Origin: DASZZY01 sp036260395
GTDB lineage: Bacteria; Actinomycetota; UBA4738; CALAEC01
DNA length: 11,648 nt
NCBI GenBank assembly: GCA_036260395.1
Contig: DASZZY010000151.1
Location: 1 to 11,648, forward strand
Direction: 5' to 3'
Positions 5,773 through 11,648 of the stretch are shown here, in pieces. How positions within the stretch are numbered: position 1 is the first letter of the stretch; every line of letters begins with the position of its first letter. The notes beneath the pieces were generated by a model. That model was given only the letters and a program-made list of their open reading frames with translations. It had not been told where the DNA came from and made no database searches. The translations under genes and the position numbers were made by a program.

Positions 5773-7008
5773 GTGTCCATCATCGTCCAGAAGTACGGCG
5801 GCACCTCCGTCGCCGACATCGACCGCATCCGCGCCGCCTCCGAGCGCATCATCCGGGCCCGTCGCGAGGGCCACGACGTCGTCGTGGTGGTCTCGGCCAT
5901 GGGGCACACCACCGACGAGCTTCTGTCGATGGCCCATCGGCTCACGCCGATGCCGAACGCCCGGGAGCTCGACCTGCTGCTCACGGCGGGGGAGCGTATC
6001 GCGATGTCGCTCCTGGCCATCGCGATCAATGCGGCGGGGTATCCCGCGGCCAGCTACACGGGCTCGCAGGCCGGGATCATCACCGACACGCGGCACGGGC
6101 AGGCCAAGATCATCGACATCCGCCCCGGCCGAATCCGGGAGGCCCTGGACCGCGGCCAGGTGGTGATCGTGGCCGGGTTCCAGGGGGTCTCCACGGCGTA
6201 CGACGTCACCACGCTCGGGCGGGGCGGCTCCGACACGACCGCGGCTGCCCTGGCCGCGGCGCTCGGGGCGGAGGTCTGCGAGATCTACACCGACGTCCCG
6301 GGGGTCTTCACCGCCGATCCCAGGATCGTCCGGGGGGCGCGCAAGCTCCACGCGGTGTCCTATGAGGAGATGCTGGAGATGGCGGCCAGCGGGGCCCGGG
6401 TCCTCCAGCTCCGTTCGGTGGAGTACGCTCGCGGCGCGGGAATCATGCTCCACGTCCGCTCGGCGTTCACCGACGACCAGGGGACGTGGGTTCGGGAGGA
6501 AGACGAACGGATGGAGCAGGCGATCATCTCGGGCGTGACGCACGACGCGTCCGAGGCCAAGGTCACGGTGGAGGACGTCCCCGATCGCCCCGGCGTGGCG
6601 GCCACGATCTTCCGGGCCATCGCCGACGAGGGGATCGGCGTCGACATGATCGTCCAGAACGTCTCGAAGGACGGCCGGACCGACGTCTCGTTCACCGTGC
6701 CCAACGACGACCTGCCGCGCGCTCGAGGGGTGATGGATCGCGTGGTCCCCCAGGTCGGCGCGCCCCGGTACACGGCTGACGACGGCGTGGCGAAGGTCTC
6801 GCTGGTCGGGGCCGGGATGAAGACCCATCCCGGCGTCCAGGCCGACATGTTCTCGGCCCTCGCGGATGCGGGCATCAACATCGAGATGATCTCGACCTCG
6901 TCGGTCCGGATCACCTGCGTGGTGCGGGCCGCCGACGTCGAGCGCGCCGTGGCCGCCCTCCACGAGCGATTCTCGCTGTCCGACGAGGCCGCCGTGAGGA
7001 AGCACTGA
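5773..7008 (+). CDS. lysC: Aspartokinase (aspartate kinase), LysC type
   Basis: The enzyme phosphorylates L-aspartate to 4-phospho-L-aspartate, the first step toward lysine, threonine, methionine and diaminopimelate. The product has 411 residues, close to the Corynebacterium enzyme (about 421). The kinase domain has IVQKYGGTSV (4-13), ELDLLLTAGERI near 65-76, TTLGRGGSDTTAAALA and EIYTDVPGVFTADPR. Two C-terminal ACT domains follow, the first with VPDRPGVAATIFRAIADEG, the second with KVSLVGAGMKTHPGVQADMF and NIEMISTSSVRI. This layout is that of the lysine/threonine feedback-inhibited class; inhibition is inferred. The GTG start has GAGGAGGG eight bases upstream. A good internal ribosome binding site at 6494-6502 may give a separate beta subunit from ATG 6511. 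The next gene starts one base after the stop codon, and asd follows, the usual actinobacterial partner. Confidence 0.97.
   Translation: MSIIVQKYGGTSVADIDRIRAASERIIRARREGHDVVVVVSAMGHTTDELLSMAHRLTPMPNARELDLLLTAGERIAMSLLAIAINAAGYPAASYTGSQAGIITDTRHGQAKIIDIRPGRIREALDRGQVVIVAGFQGVSTAYDVTTLGRGGSDTTAAALAAALGAEVCEIYTDVPGVFTADPRIVRGARKLHAVSYEEMLEMAASGARVLQLRSVEYARGAGIMLHVRSAFTDDQGTWVREEDERMEQAIISGVTHDASEAKVTVEDVPDRPGVAATIFRAIADEGIGVDMIVQNVSKDGRTDVSFTVPNDDLPRARGVMDRVVPQVGAPRYTADDGVAKVSLVGAGMKTHPGVQADMFSALADAGINIEMISTSSVRITCVVRAADVERAVAALHERFSLSDEAAVRKH
6494..6502 (+). promoter_or_regulatory. Internal ribosome binding site for an aspartokinase beta subunit
   Basis: GGGAGGAAG inside lysC stands eight bases before an in-frame ATG at 6511 (codon 247). 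It is as strong as the site at the true lysC start. Corynebacterium and Bacillus aspartokinases are known to use an internal start at about this place. Confidence 0.5.
6511..7008 (+). CDS. Probable aspartokinase beta subunit from an internal in-frame start
   Basis: Starting at Met247 of LysC (MEQAIISGVTHD), this in-frame product would have 165 residues and consist of only the two ACT domains. In the alpha2-beta2 aspartokinases of Corynebacterium (beta of about 172 residues) and Bacillus, the separately translated beta subunit binds the feedback effectors with alpha. Here the start lies at the matching place, just before the first ACT domain, with its own Shine-Dalgarno sequence. The same-frame overlap means the two proteins share their C-terminus. 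Actual translation from this site is inferred. Confidence 0.5.
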   Translation: MEQAIISGVTHDASEAKVTVEDVPDRPGVAATIFRAIADEGIGVDMIVQNVSKDGRTDVSFTVPNDDLPRARGVMDRVVPQVGAPRYTADDGVAKVSLVGAGMKTHPGVQADMFSALADAGINIEMISTSSVRITCVVRAADVERAVAALHERFSLSDEAAVRKH

Positions 7009-7009
7009 C

Positions 7010-7693
7010 ATGCTGGTCTGCCCCGCGTGCCGCGGCGAGAACGACGAGGACGCTAAGTTCTGCACGTCGTGCGGGCGCTCGCTGTCGCCGGAGGAGACGC
7101 CGATGGCCCGCGTCGCCCGCCAGGAGCCGCCCGACGACGAGATGGACATGCCGCCCGCGCCCCAGCGGAGCCCGGTCGTGGCGCTGGCGGCCGTCGTCGG
7201 GCTGGTGCTGCTGGCCGGTGCCGCAGCGACGTGGTGGGCGCTCCGCCCGAACCCCTGCGAGGGCAAGTTCAGCAGCCAGCAGTTCCCCTACTGCGTCGAG
7301 GTCCCCCAGGGCTGGCAGGAGAGCCAGGAGACGATCCAGGGCTCGCCGGCGGACGCCTTCGCCTCGCCGACGTTCGACCCGGTCGTCCTGGTCTTCGCCG
7401 AGGAGGGGGAGCCGGGGCTGGCGACCGAGGCGCTCGCCGAGTCGCAGCGCGCGGCCCAGGAGGAGAACGGCGTGTTCCCCGGGCCGATGCGGCCGGTGGA
7501 CGTGGGCGGGACGCCCGCGGTGGCGTGGGAGTTCACCAACACCGTCGACACCGGGGACGTCCTCCGGTACCGCAACGTCGTCCTGGTCCGCGGCGGGACG
7601 GCATGGACGATCCAGTTCCTCGTCGAGCGCGACCGGTTCAGCCGGGCCGTCACGAAGTTCGAGCGGATGCTCGAATCGTGGGCCTGGAAGTAG
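7010..7693 (+). CDS. Zinc-ribbon protein with one membrane helix and a PsbP-like outer domain
   Basis: I do not recognise a named family for the full 227-residue protein. A cytoplasmic zinc ribbon opens it: C4-x2-C7 and C18-x2-C21 in MLVCPACRGENDEDAKFCTS. An acidic, Pro-rich linker follows, then one transmembrane helix at about 55-77 (VVALAAVVGLVLLAGAAATW). The rest should lie outside the membrane. It begins with a cysteine pair (C83, C95) that could form a disulfide, then YCVEVPQGW, a predicted beta-rich region and the end FERMLESWAWK. This resembles PsbP/DUF1795-type domains of small lipoproteins, an inference from pattern only. The ATG comes one base after the lysC stop with GAGGA nine bases upstream, so it is probably translated with lysC. 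Its place between lysC and asd may be only positional. Confidence 0.85.
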   Translation: MLVCPACRGENDEDAKFCTSCGRSLSPEETPMARVARQEPPDDEMDMPPAPQRSPVVALAAVVGLVLLAGAAATWWALRPNPCEGKFSSQQFPYCVEVPQGWQESQETIQGSPADAFASPTFDPVVLVFAEEGEPGLATEALAESQRAAQEENGVFPGPMRPVDVGGTPAVAWEFTNTVDTGDVLRYRNVVLVRGGTAWTIQFLVERDRFSRAVTKFERMLESWAWK

Positions 7694-7722
7694 GACCGGC
7701 CGGCCCGGGCGGTCCCCGCGGG

Positions 7723-7728
7723 TAGACT
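7723..7728 (+). promoter_or_regulatory. -10 hexamer (TAGACT) of a leaderless asd transcript
   Basis: TAGACT ends seven bases before the asd ATG, placing the expected transcription start on the A of the ATG or next to it. No Shine-Dalgarno sequence lies between (GACGGCC). The hexamer is identical to those before the SRP RNA and dnaX. The -35 region is not recognisable. Confidence 0.6.
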
Positions 7729-7735
7729 GACGGCC

Positions 7736-8761
7736 ATGCGGGTCGCCGTCGTGGGCGCCACGGGCGCCGTGGGCCGGGAGATGCTCCGGACGCTGGAGGA
7801 GCGCCGCTTCCCCGTGGACGACCTGGTGGCGCTGGCGTCGCCCCGCTCCGAGGGACGGCGCGTCGCCTTCGCGGGGAGCGAGGTGGCGGTCCGCGCGGTG
7901 GAACGAGCCCCATGGGACCGCGTCGACCTGGCGCTGTTCTCGGCGGGCGCGTCGGTCTCCCGCGAGCACGCCCCGCGGGCCGTGGCGGGCGGCGCCCTCG
8001 TCGTCGACAACTCCTCGGCGTTCCGGATGGACGCCGCCGTGCCCCTGGTGATCCCGGAGATCAACCCGGAGGCCCTCGACGGGCACCGCGGGATCGTGGC
8101 CAATCCCAACTGCACCGCGATCACCGGGCTGATGGCCGTGGCGCCGCTCCACCGGGCCGCCGGCCTGCGCAGGATGGTCGTGTCGTCCTACCAGTCGGTG
8201 TCGGGCGCCGGCCAGCGAGGGATCCGCGAGCTGCTGGAGCAGGTCGAGAAGCTGCGGGGCCAGGAGGAGGACCTCCGGTCGCCCGACCCGGAGGCGCTGC
8301 CCTCCGGGGAGGCGTTCGGGCGGACGATCGCCTACAACGTGCTGCCGCGGGGCGGGACCTTCGAGCCGGACGGGTCCACCTCGGAGGAGACCAAGCTCGT
8401 CAACGAGAGCCGGAAGATCCTCGGTCTCCCCGAGCTCGACGTGGTCGCCACCGTCGTCCGGGTGCCGGTCGTCGTGGGGCATGCGGTGTCGGTGGTGGTC
8501 GAGCTGGACCGGCAGATCGCCCCCGGCGAGGCCCGGGGAGCCATCGCGGACTTCCCGGGGGTCCGGGTGGTCGACGACCCGGCCTCCGACCTGTTCCCGA
8601 CGCCGCTCGACGCCGCCGGACGCGATGAGGTCCTGGTCGGACGGATCCGCCGGGCCGGCGACCGCCTGGACGCCGTGGCGCTCTTCGCTGTGGGCGACAA
8701 CCTCCGCAAGGGCGCCGCCCTCAACGCGGTCGAGATCGCCGAGCGGCTGGCCGCCCGATAG
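7736..8761 (+). CDS. asd: Aspartate-semialdehyde dehydrogenase
   Basis: Asd reduces 4-phospho-aspartate to aspartate 4-semialdehyde with NADPH, the second step of the pathway begun by LysC and the branch point toward diaminopimelate/lysine and homoserine. The 341-residue product has the nucleotide-binding GATGAVG (7-13), FSAGASVS near 68-75, DNSSAFRM (91-98) and the catalytic cysteine C126 in NPNCTAI. It also has SYQSVSGAGQRG and the late VPVVVGHAVSV, with His249 as the likely acid/base residue. The length is normal. The ATG at 7736 gives the family N-terminus MRVAVVGATGAVG. No ribosome binding site precedes it, and a TAGACT -10 box ends seven bases upstream, so the mRNA is probably leaderless. 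It lies 42 bp after the zinc-ribbon gene. It is convergent with the EamA gene, with a small GC hairpin in the 18-bp gap. Confidence 0.97.
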   Translation: MRVAVVGATGAVGREMLRTLEERRFPVDDLVALASPRSEGRRVAFAGSEVAVRAVERAPWDRVDLALFSAGASVSREHAPRAVAGGALVVDNSSAFRMDAAVPLVIPEINPEALDGHRGIVANPNCTAITGLMAVAPLHRAAGLRRMVVSSYQSVSGAGQRGIRELLEQVEKLRGQEEDLRSPDPEALPSGEAFGRTIAYNVLPRGGTFEPDGSTSEETKLVNESRKILGLPELDVVATVVRVPVVVGHAVSVVVELDRQIAPGEARGAIADFPGVRVVDDPASDLFPTPLDAAGRDEVLVGRIRRAGDRLDAVALFAVGDNLRKGAALNAVEIAERLAAR

Positions 8762-8764
8762 ACC

Positions 8765-8778
8765 GCCGCCCCGGCGGC
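8765..8778. terminator. Possible bidirectional hairpin between asd and the EamA gene
   Basis: GCCGCC (8765-8770) and GGCGGC (8773-8778) form an inverted repeat that nearly fills the 18-bp gap between the two stop codons. The central loop is only two bases, so the real stem must be shorter, and there is no T-run. The position between convergent genes is the main support. Confidence 0.35.
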
Positions 8779-8779
8779 G

Positions 8780-9712
8780 TCAGGCCGGGACCGCCGGCTC
8801 GACCTCGAAAGGCCGCTCGCGACGGCTCGTGAGGTACGCGCCGCCGAGCACCAGCGCGATGCCGATCAGCGACAGCCGGTGGACCGGCTCGCCGCGGAAC
8901 GTCACGCCCAGCACCACCGCCACCACCGGCAGGAAGTAGATGGCCACCGCCCCGCGGGTGGCCCCGGCCCGGCCGACGAGCGTGACCATGGCGATGAACG
9001 CCACGCCGGTGGCGAACACCCCGAGCACCGCCATCGAGACCGCGGCCGGCCAGGAGAACGTCGATCCCGGAACCGACAGCAGGCCGTACGGCGTCAGGAC
9101 CGCCAGCGCCACGAGCTGGGCCCGGAGCACGACCGGCAGGGCCCCGTACCGCTGCTGCAGGGGCACCGTGATGTTGGCGGCCAGCCCGTAGAGCATCGTC
9201 CCGAACAGCAGGAGCCCGGCGCCCACGGCGGTGGCCGAGCCGCCCTGCGCCGTCGGGAGGACGATGAGGACGACGCCCGAGAATCCGAGCAGGAGCCCGG
9301 CGCCCTGCCGCCCCTCGGGGGCCCGCCCGAGCAGCCACCACGCGAACAGCGCGGCGAACAGGGGCATCGAGCCGTTGATCATCCCGGCCACGGACGAGGC
9401 GACCCACTGCTGGGCGATCGGGAACAGGGCCAGGGGGATCGCCATCCAGACCACGCCCAGCACGGCGATCCGCGGCCAGTCCTCGCGCCGCACGCGCCGG
9501 CGGGAGCCGGGCGCCAGCGCGACCGCGGCCGTGCCGAACGCCAGCCGGAGCGCGGCCACGAGGCCGGGCTCGAACGCCTCCAGCCCGAGCGCGATGAGCA
9601 GGAACGACGACCCCCACATGAGCGCGATCGACGCCAGCAGGCCCCATTCCAAGGGGCCGAAGGCCTCCGTCCTCGTTCCCCGGGCCGTCGAGATGACCGG
9701 CGTGGCGCGCAC
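8780..9712 (-). CDS. EamA/DMT-superfamily transporter (RhaT/YdcZ type)
   Basis: This is a ten-helix inner-membrane permease of the drug/metabolite transporter superfamily; relatives export amino acids or other metabolites, and the substrate here is unknown. The product has 310 residues from GTG 9712 and shows two EamA repeats. The first starts LEWGLLASIALMWGSSFLLI and includes the signature ALRLAFG and VWMAIPLALFPIAQQWVAS. The second has GAGLLLFGTMLYGLAAN and ends IYFLPVVAVVLGVTFRGEP then GIALVLGGAYL. I prefer GTG 9712 (VRATPVIST) because a TACGCT -10 box ends six bases before it. An ATG at 9742 would add ten residues and leave six bases to the divergent VOC gene. A cytoplasmic tail (RRERPFEVEPAVPA) ends the protein. 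It is convergent with asd. Confidence 0.88.
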   Translation of the reverse strand: MRATPVISTARGTRTEAFGPLEWGLLASIALMWGSSFLLIALGLEAFEPGLVAALRLAFGTAAVALAPGSRRRVRREDWPRIAVLGVVWMAIPLALFPIAQQWVASSVAGMINGSMPLFAALFAWWLLGRAPEGRQGAGLLLGFSGVVLIVLPTAQGGSATAVGAGLLLFGTMLYGLAANITVPLQQRYGALPVVLRAQLVALAVLTPYGLLSVPGSTFSWPAAVSMAVLGVFATGVAFIAMVTLVGRAGATRGAVAIYFLPVVAVVLGVTFRGEPVHRLSLIGIALVLGGAYLTSRRERPFEVEPAVPA

Positions 9713-9718
9713 CGAGCC

Positions 9719-9724
9719 AGCGTA
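9719..9724 (-). promoter_or_regulatory. Candidate -10 hexamer (TACGCT) of a leaderless EamA transcript
   Basis: On the minus strand TACGCT is followed by six bases and then GTG (9712), the same geometry as before asd and the plsY-like gene. It is the main argument for GTG 9712 over ATG 9742 as the start. Confidence 0.4.
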
Positions 9725-9748
9725 CCGCTCCCGTGGTTTCATGCCCGG

Positions 9749-10150
9749 GTGCGAACGATCGACTACGTGATCCGCTACGTGGCCGACCTCGACCGCTCCA
9801 TCCGGTTCTACCGCGACGTCGTCGGCCTGCGGTTCAAGCTTCGGGGGGTGGGCTACGCGGAATTCGAGACCGGCCCGGTGCGCTTCGGGCTGTTCGAGCG
9901 AAGCAAGGTCCCGGAGCTGGTGGGCCGGGAGGCGGGCGTTCCGGGCCCCGACGGCGAGGTGGCGATCCTGGTCCACGACGTGGACGCCGAGGCGCGCCGC
10001 CTCCGCGAGGCGGGCGTCGACATCCTCACCGGGCCGGTGGACCGCCCCTGGGGCCACCGCACCCTGCACCTGGCCGATCCCGACGGGCTGATCGTCGAGC
10101 TGGCGCAGGAGATCCCTCGCGCCGACCGCGAAGGGCCGCCGGCGCGATGA
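9749..10150 (+). CDS. VOC/glyoxalase-bleomycin resistance family protein
   Basis: This is a small soluble protein of the vicinal oxygen chelate superfamily, whose members are metal-dependent lyases, isomerases, dioxygenases or drug-binding proteins. The 133-residue product has two beta-alpha-beta-beta-beta modules: IDYVIRYVADLDRSIRFYRDVVGL at the N-terminus (residues 4 onward) ending in GLFE (E50), and VAILVHDVDAEARRLREAGV to LADPDGLIVELAQ (E117). E50 and E117 are likely metal ligands. The usual first-strand histidine is replaced by Tyr6, so metal binding is uncertain. The activity cannot be told. The GTG start gives a family-like N-terminus; there is no clear Shine-Dalgarno sequence and no in-frame ATG nearby. 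It is divergent from the EamA gene and convergent with the Usp gene (12-bp gap). Confidence 0.85.
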   Translation: MRTIDYVIRYVADLDRSIRFYRDVVGLRFKLRGVGYAEFETGPVRFGLFERSKVPELVGREAGVPGPDGEVAILVHDVDAEARRLREAGVDILTGPVDRPWGHRTLHLADPDGLIVELAQEIPRADREGPPAR

Positions 10151-10162
10151 GGCGCGGGCCGC

Positions 10163-10951
10163 TCAGGTCGTCTTGACCAGCAGCACGTGGCACCCCGCGT
10201 GGTGCGCCACGCGGCTGGGGACGCTGGACAGGAACCGGCGGGCGCCGGTCATGCCCTTGTTGCCGACCACGATGAGGTCGCATCCCTCGGCCCTGGCCAG
10301 GCCGGTCAAGGCCGCGGCGGGCTCGCCCTCCACCGCTCGGGTGGCGGCACTCGCCGGGAGCCGGCCGGCCGCGTCCCGGAGGATCCCCTCGGCGCCGTCG
10401 TCGCCGGCCCGGGCCAGCAGGATGTCGGCGCCGACCCCCGCCGCCAGCGCACCGCCGACCTCGACGGCCCGGGTCGCGGTTGGGGACCCGTCCGTCCCGA
10501 TCAGGACCCGGCGGTAGGGCGGCGGCGGCGCCGCCCCGGTGGTGTGCGCGATCAGCACGCTGCACGGCGCCCGGTGAGCGACCTTGGACGGCACGGCGCC
10601 CAGCAGCGTCCGGCGCCGACCCATGCCCCGATTCCCGACGACGATGGCGTCGGCGGACGCCTCGAGGGCCACCTCGATGAGGACGTCGACCGGATCGCCG
10701 GCGCGCAGCTCGCAGCGGAGCTCCGCGGCGTCCTCGAACGACTCGGCGACGTCGCGCAGGATGCTGGCCCCCACCTCCGGTCCGGGATAGACGTCGACCC
10801 GATCGGCGCGCGGGCTCCCGGGCGGCGGGTAGGCGTTGGTGACCACCACGCCGGCGTCGAGGGCCCCGCCCAGCCGGACGGCGTGCTCGACCGCCCGCCA
10901 CGCGGAGTCGGAGCCGTCGGTCCCCACGACCAGGTGCCCGAAGACGCTCAC
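10163..10951 (-). CDS. Universal stress protein, tandem Usp domains
   Basis: The 262-residue cytoplasmic product carries two UspA domains fused in tandem, a form common in actinobacteria and linked to dormancy, hypoxia or stress survival; these proteins often bind ATP. Domain 1 runs from FGHLVVGTDGSDSAWRAVEH to VGNRGMGRRRTLLGAVPSKV and CSVLIAH. Domain 2 runs from YRRVLIGTDGSPTATRAVEV to VGNKGMTGARRFLSSVPSRV and CHVLLVK. The usual ATP loop is G-x2-G-x9-G-S/T. Here the loop is one residue shorter in both domains (GA in domain 1, SS in domain 2), so nucleotide binding may be changed. The start is GTG 10951, which overlaps the stop of the upstream hydrolase gene as GTGA and implies translational coupling. 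Confidence 0.93.
   Translation of the reverse strand: MSVFGHLVVGTDGSDSAWRAVEHAVRLGGALDAGVVVTNAYPPPGSPRADRVDVYPGPEVGASILRDVAESFEDAAELRCELRAGDPVDVLIEVALEASADAIVVGNRGMGRRRTLLGAVPSKVAHRAPCSVLIAHTTGAAPPPPYRRVLIGTDGSPTATRAVEVGGALAAGVGADILLARAGDDGAEGILRDAAGRLPASAATRAVEGEPAAALTGLARAEGCDLIVVGNKGMTGARRFLSSVPSRVAHHAGCHVLLVKTT
10195..10214 (+). terminator. Perfect hairpin past the VOC gene, inside the Usp gene
   Basis: CCGCGTGG (10195-10202) and CCACGCGG (10207-10214) form an 8-bp stem with a TGCG loop, 44 bases beyond the VOC stop codon. It lies in the 3' end of the opposing Usp gene. There is no T-run, so termination is only possible. Confidence 0.3.
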
Positions 10952-11648
10952 CCGGAGAGCGCCTCGCGGATGGCCTCCAGCACCTCGTCGGGCGCCTCGA
11001 ACGGCACGAAGTGCCCGACGCCGGGGAGCCGGCGCACCGTCGAGCTCGGGAAGAACTCGCCGATCCGGTCCGACCACTCGACGGGGATGACGGGGTCCGC
11101 CTCCCCCCACAGGACCACGGTGGGGACCTTGATCGCGAAGTCCTCGGGGCTCGCCTCCTGCGGGAAGTCCTGCGGCCACGTCACCCACCGGGCCCGGTAG
11201 AACTGGAAGCCGCCGCGCACCGTGCCGGGACGGGCGTAGACGTCCACGATGGCCTCCAGCTCGACGGGCCGGAGGGCCTCCTTCCGCCCCGTCCAGTGGT
11301 CGTAGAAGTGCGAGAGGTACAGGCGCACGGTCTCCCGGTCGTGGCCCACCAGGCGGTCCGACCAGGGCTGGGCGTGGAAGTGCTGGTACCAGTGCTCGCG
11401 CTGGATCCGGTACTCGAACCGCCGCTTGCCGATCCCCAGGTACGGTGGGTTGAGGAGGACGAGCCCTCGAAGCCGTTCCCCCGCCCCGAGGGCCAGGGCC
11501 TGGGCCACGGTGGCTCCTATGTCGTGGGCCACCACGATCGTGGTCTCCACCCCGAGGTCGTCGAGGAGGGCCACCATGTCCCGGGCCAGGACCGCCGGGT
11601 TCGAGGTCTCCTCCGGTGGCCCCGCCGGCTTCGTCGAGCGCCCGAATC
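10948..11648 (-). CDS. Alpha/beta hydrolase, Asp-nucleophile type, 5' end outside window
   Basis: The visible 232 residues begin FGRSTKP, the loop typical of an alpha/beta hydrolase after strand 4, so roughly the first 50-60 residues are missing; the internal ATG at 11577 is not the true start. The nucleophile elbow reads VVAHDIGA with Asp at 11523-11521, as in epoxide hydrolases and haloalkane/haloacetate dehalogenases, not the Ser of esterases. The acid is probably Asp in LWGEADPVIP and the base His in PGVGHFVPFEAP. The cap region (EHWYQHFHAQPWSDRLVGHD and on) is long and aromatic and resembles the haloacetate dehalogenase/epoxide hydrolase group. The substrate is unknown. The stop codon TGA overlaps the GTG start of the Usp gene by four bases (GTGA), so the two form one operon. 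Confidence 0.9.
   Translation of the reverse strand, partial: FGRSTKPAGPPEETSNPAVLARDMVALLDDLGVETTIVVAHDIGATVAQALALGAGERLRGLVLLNPPYLGIGKRRFEYRIQREHWYQHFHAQPWSDRLVGHDRETVRLYLSHFYDHWTGRKEALRPVELEAIVDVYARPGTVRGGFQFYRARWVTWPQDFPQEASPEDFAIKVPTVVLWGEADPVIPVEWSDRIGEFFPSSTVRRLPGVGHFVPFEAPDEVLEAIREALSG

Noticed and set aside
1..11648. Mobile element, phage, CRISPR array, tRNA or toxin-antitoxin pair
   Set aside because: I found no transposase or integrase motifs, no regularly spaced direct repeats, no tRNA-like cloverleaf and no small paired genes. Base composition is even throughout.

Overview
The window is about 70% GC with strong GC bias in third codon positions, so most alternative frames are open over long distances. 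Gene content and order point to an actinobacterium or a close relative: an SRP RNA gene, then dnaX and recR, and downstream the aspartokinase-asd pair. Several gene starts look leaderless, a common actinobacterial trait. This is probably core chromosome of an uncultured or deep-branching lineage. I cannot name the taxon, and a related high-GC phylum such as Chloroflexota cannot be excluded.

Layout. Positions 1-77 (minus) hold the first 25 codons of a gene that runs off the left edge and seems to encode an exported protein. Positions 166-441 (plus) hold a long-form SRP RNA that includes the Alu domain. It is followed by dnaX (478-2172) and recR (2225-2818), the DNA polymerase III clamp-loader and recombination-repair pair, with no ybaB between them. 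An MFS exporter (4105-2819, minus) is convergent with recR, stop codon against stop codon. It is divergent from a DegV/FakB-like fatty-acid-binding gene (4175-4996), whose only sensible start is CTG. A divergent PlsY-like membrane acyltransferase follows (5023-5709). DegV and PlsY-like together suggest a small phospholipid module in which acyl groups are bound and then transferred.

The amino-acid block is lysC (5773-7008), a coupled zinc-ribbon/membrane protein (7010-7693) and asd (7736-8761). LysC and Asd carry out the first two steps of the aspartate pathway to lysine, threonine, methionine and diaminopimelate. lysC has a good internal start that could yield a separate regulatory beta subunit.

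The right end is accessory-like: an EamA/DMT exporter (minus), a small VOC/glyoxalase protein (plus), a tandem universal stress protein (minus) and a partial alpha/beta hydrolase (minus). The hydrolase overlaps the stress-protein gene by four bases and its 5' end lies outside the window.

Regulation. A -10-like hexamer (TAGACT three times, and TAGGAT, TAGGGT, TACCCT, TACGCT) precedes seven transcription units. In three of them it sits only 6-8 bases before the start codon, which implies leaderless mRNA. Convergent gene pairs have almost no spacer, and perfect hairpins lie either in the spacer or inside the opposing gene. I see no mobile element, CRISPR array, tRNA or clear new multi-gene system. 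The most interesting points are the Alu-containing SRP RNA, the leaderless promoter pattern, the CTG start of the DegV gene and the DegV/PlsY-like pairing.
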